64,000 bases of DNA from NCBI GenBank assembly GCA_029204225.1, contig CM055110.1, forward strand, positions 47,528,921-47,592,920. The letters run 5' to 3'. The notes below the pieces were generated by a model. That model saw only the letters and a program-made list of their open reading frames with translations. It was not told where the DNA came from and did no database searches. The DNA comes from Diphasiastrum complanatum (taxonomy: Eukaryota; Streptophyta; Lycopodiopsida; Lycopodiales; Lycopodiaceae). A program made the translations under genes and the position numbers. This document shows positions 62,495-64,000 of this stretch, in pieces (the first letter of the stretch is position 1; each line of letters starts with the position of its first letter).

Positions 62495-63281
62495 GTGAAA
62501 ACATGATTAAATCTGGTACTTCATGCGGTAAAACACATCTGCGTAGAATATTATCTGATCCACGACGGTACAATTGTCCTGCAATTAATTGATAAGGTTG
62601 AGTCTTATGAATCAATTGTCTTTTCTGTACTTTTGTCAAGGAGTCATTCGGTTGTCCTAGCATCAGGTACTCAACAATATATGTCGCCCACTCAGGTACT
62701 GCTTCAACATAGAACAACGCAACATTTGGCAGTTCATCATCCACTTCAGTATTAACTGGTGCGGATTCAATTCGCGAAACGTGATCGGCTAGATAATGTT
62801 GCTTTCCATTTCTAACCACAATTCAAAAGTCAAATTCAGTCAATAATAATAACCATCTTGTAATACGTCTAGTATTACACGTCTTGTTTACCAAGTAAAG
62901 TAACGGTTGATGATCCGTATAAAATGCAAAGTGCATTTCCATGAGGTAGTGACAAAATTTTTGAACAGAAAAAATCATGGCTAGCACTTCACGTTCTGTT
63001 GTTGAATAATTTTTCTCTGGATCTGTAAGTTGTCTGCTTGCAAATCGTATGGGATAATCCTTCTTATAGTCATCTGGCTGCGTCAAAACTGATCCAATGG
63101 CGTATTTTGAGGCATCCGTATGAACATGAAACTCTAATGTCCAATCTGGAGAACACAGTATTGGTGTTGAAGTTAATGCTTTTTTTAACTTTTCAAAGGC
63201 TTCTAACATTACGCACTCCAAATCTGGTCGGATCCATATGATGTAGAATCTATTCATCCGTAAGTTCTGCATTGCCATCAT
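62436..63281 (-). pseudogene. Gypsy RNase H and pol connection, reverse transcriptase missing
   Basis: Frame 63281-62823: EAFEKLKKALTSTPIL (end of RT connection), HTDASKYAIGSVLTQ, YSTTEREVLAMIFSVQKFCH, FYTDHQPLLYLV and TRRITRWLLLLTEFDF, then a stop. Frame 62819-62436 continues HYLADHVSRIES and reaches the integrase zinc-domain start. The RT palm and fingers that should precede are absent: only about 30 bp separate the protease-RT spacer from the connection. Confidence 0.88.
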
Positions 63282-64000
63282 AAGTTAAGGCATGGCTCAC
63301 TGGTATGAGATCATCCTCAATTGGATCTGGTATAGGTTCTGTTGATATCCAAGCTACATTCAGCACATTTAGTGAAAATGTGATTGGTGTATCCAAAGTT
63401 TGATCTAATAAGAAAATCTCATTCAACTCTGATTGAATATCTTGTTGACACATATATCCTGTTGTATAATCAATTGTTGCAAGAGCTTCATTCCAATTGA
63501 CAGTATCCGTTTGAGAATCGTAGTGAACTTCCAATTTTTTCTCTAGTTGATCACAAGTGTGATCCGTCGTTGATGAATCGTCATCCACTTTTTGAGCCAT
63601 TGGTTTGATAGTCCAAGTCATAGGATCACCTTTAACTGCACGTTCACGATTTTCAAAGTGATTTTTCTGGTACCCCAGTTATGAATTACTTGCGCAACTC
63701 GTAACCATGGACGTCCTAATTGAATTCAGTAGACATTTGGTGCTTCTGGTAAGTCCATCATGACGAAAATAATGACGAATTGTACTCTTGCAATCCTGAC
63801 AAATGTATCTTCCACCATTTCTCATGGATGAACTATCATTTGATCCGCTAGCTTAATAGCAAAAGTAGCAGGCTTAATCTTTGTAAGGTCCCATTTTGTA
63901 CATAGCTTTGTAAAAATCAGGTTAACTCCTAAACTACCATCTATCACGGCTGCTTCTTTAGAAAATTGTCTATGTTGTATCGGCAGAGTGATATTCTTTT
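63250..64000 (-). pseudogene. Gypsy protease region and spacer, runs off the window
   Basis: The minus-strand frame near the right edge reads AAVIDGSLGVNLIFTKLC, where gypsy proteases have a DSGAS-type site, then FAIKLADQMIVHP and, after stops, VIIFVMMDLPEAPNVY and LGRPWLRVAQVIHNWG. 63621-63250 is an acidic spacer (DDDSSTTDHTCDQLEKKLE, VSHALTYDGNAELTDE). The active site looks changed (DGSL). Gag and the 5' LTR would lie beyond 64000. Confidence 0.7.

Overview
The window is nuclear DNA of a land plant with a large, transposon-filled genome. The evidence is a host gene with plant-type GT-AG introns encoding the plant cytosolic form of phosphoglucomutase, embedded in L1-like LINEs, Ty1/copia and Ty3/gypsy LTR retrotransposons, hAT and Mutator-like DNA transposon remnants and very long (CT)n tracts. 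The species cannot be read from the sequence. Long TE-filled introns would suit a fern or another large-genome lineage, but that is a weak inference.

Region 1 (1-19.2 kb). The only clear host gene is phosphoglucomutase, on the minus strand from an ATG at 19179 down to 3705. I resolved 15 coding exons by hand; all have GT-AG borders and keep phase for 476 codons. The serine loop, metal loop and sugar loop are present. The last roughly 100 residues, including the phosphate-binding C-terminal domain, are not in the window and would lie beyond position 1. Its introns hold TEs: a LINE 3' end and CT arrays at 1-2.9 kb, a 6.8-kb intron 9 with a three-unit tandem repeat, a hAT remnant and an antisense captured alpha-glucosidase (GH31) exon, and a truncated LINE in intron 2.

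Region 2 (19.4-34.6 kb). A Mutator-like element with a 9-bp target duplication sits just upstream of the gene's ATG exon. Next comes a head-to-tail run of LINEs, all on the plus strand and separated by (CT)n tracts. One of them is split by a complete but gutted chromovirus (TSD ATACT). One is an ORF1-only 'half LINE', and one is a chimera. All copies share a 3' end made of a small stem-loop, then GACRTTAATAA, then (CT)n rather than poly(A). The stem-loop changes by compensation between copies. I consider this LINE family and its relation to CT microsatellites the most interesting system in the window.

Region 3 (34.6-44.7 kb). A decayed gypsy pol abuts a second hAT remnant, followed by a TRIM-like miniature LTR element. 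A GC-rich promoter-like stretch with a G-box and a minus-strand splice donor lies at 41.5-42.1 kb. The rest is anonymous.

Region 4 (44.7-64 kb). A full-length copia insertion (44734-49730, TSD CTCCC, broken ORFs, YVND in place of YVDD) is followed by a 140-bp CT tract and a copia deletion derivative with a 436-aa gag-protease ORF. The right end is a minus-strand gypsy element with a possible 4.2-kb LTR, an accessory ORF and a pol that has lost its reverse transcriptase domain; it runs off the window.

The elements have layered into and around one metabolic gene, and most are non-autonomous remnants.
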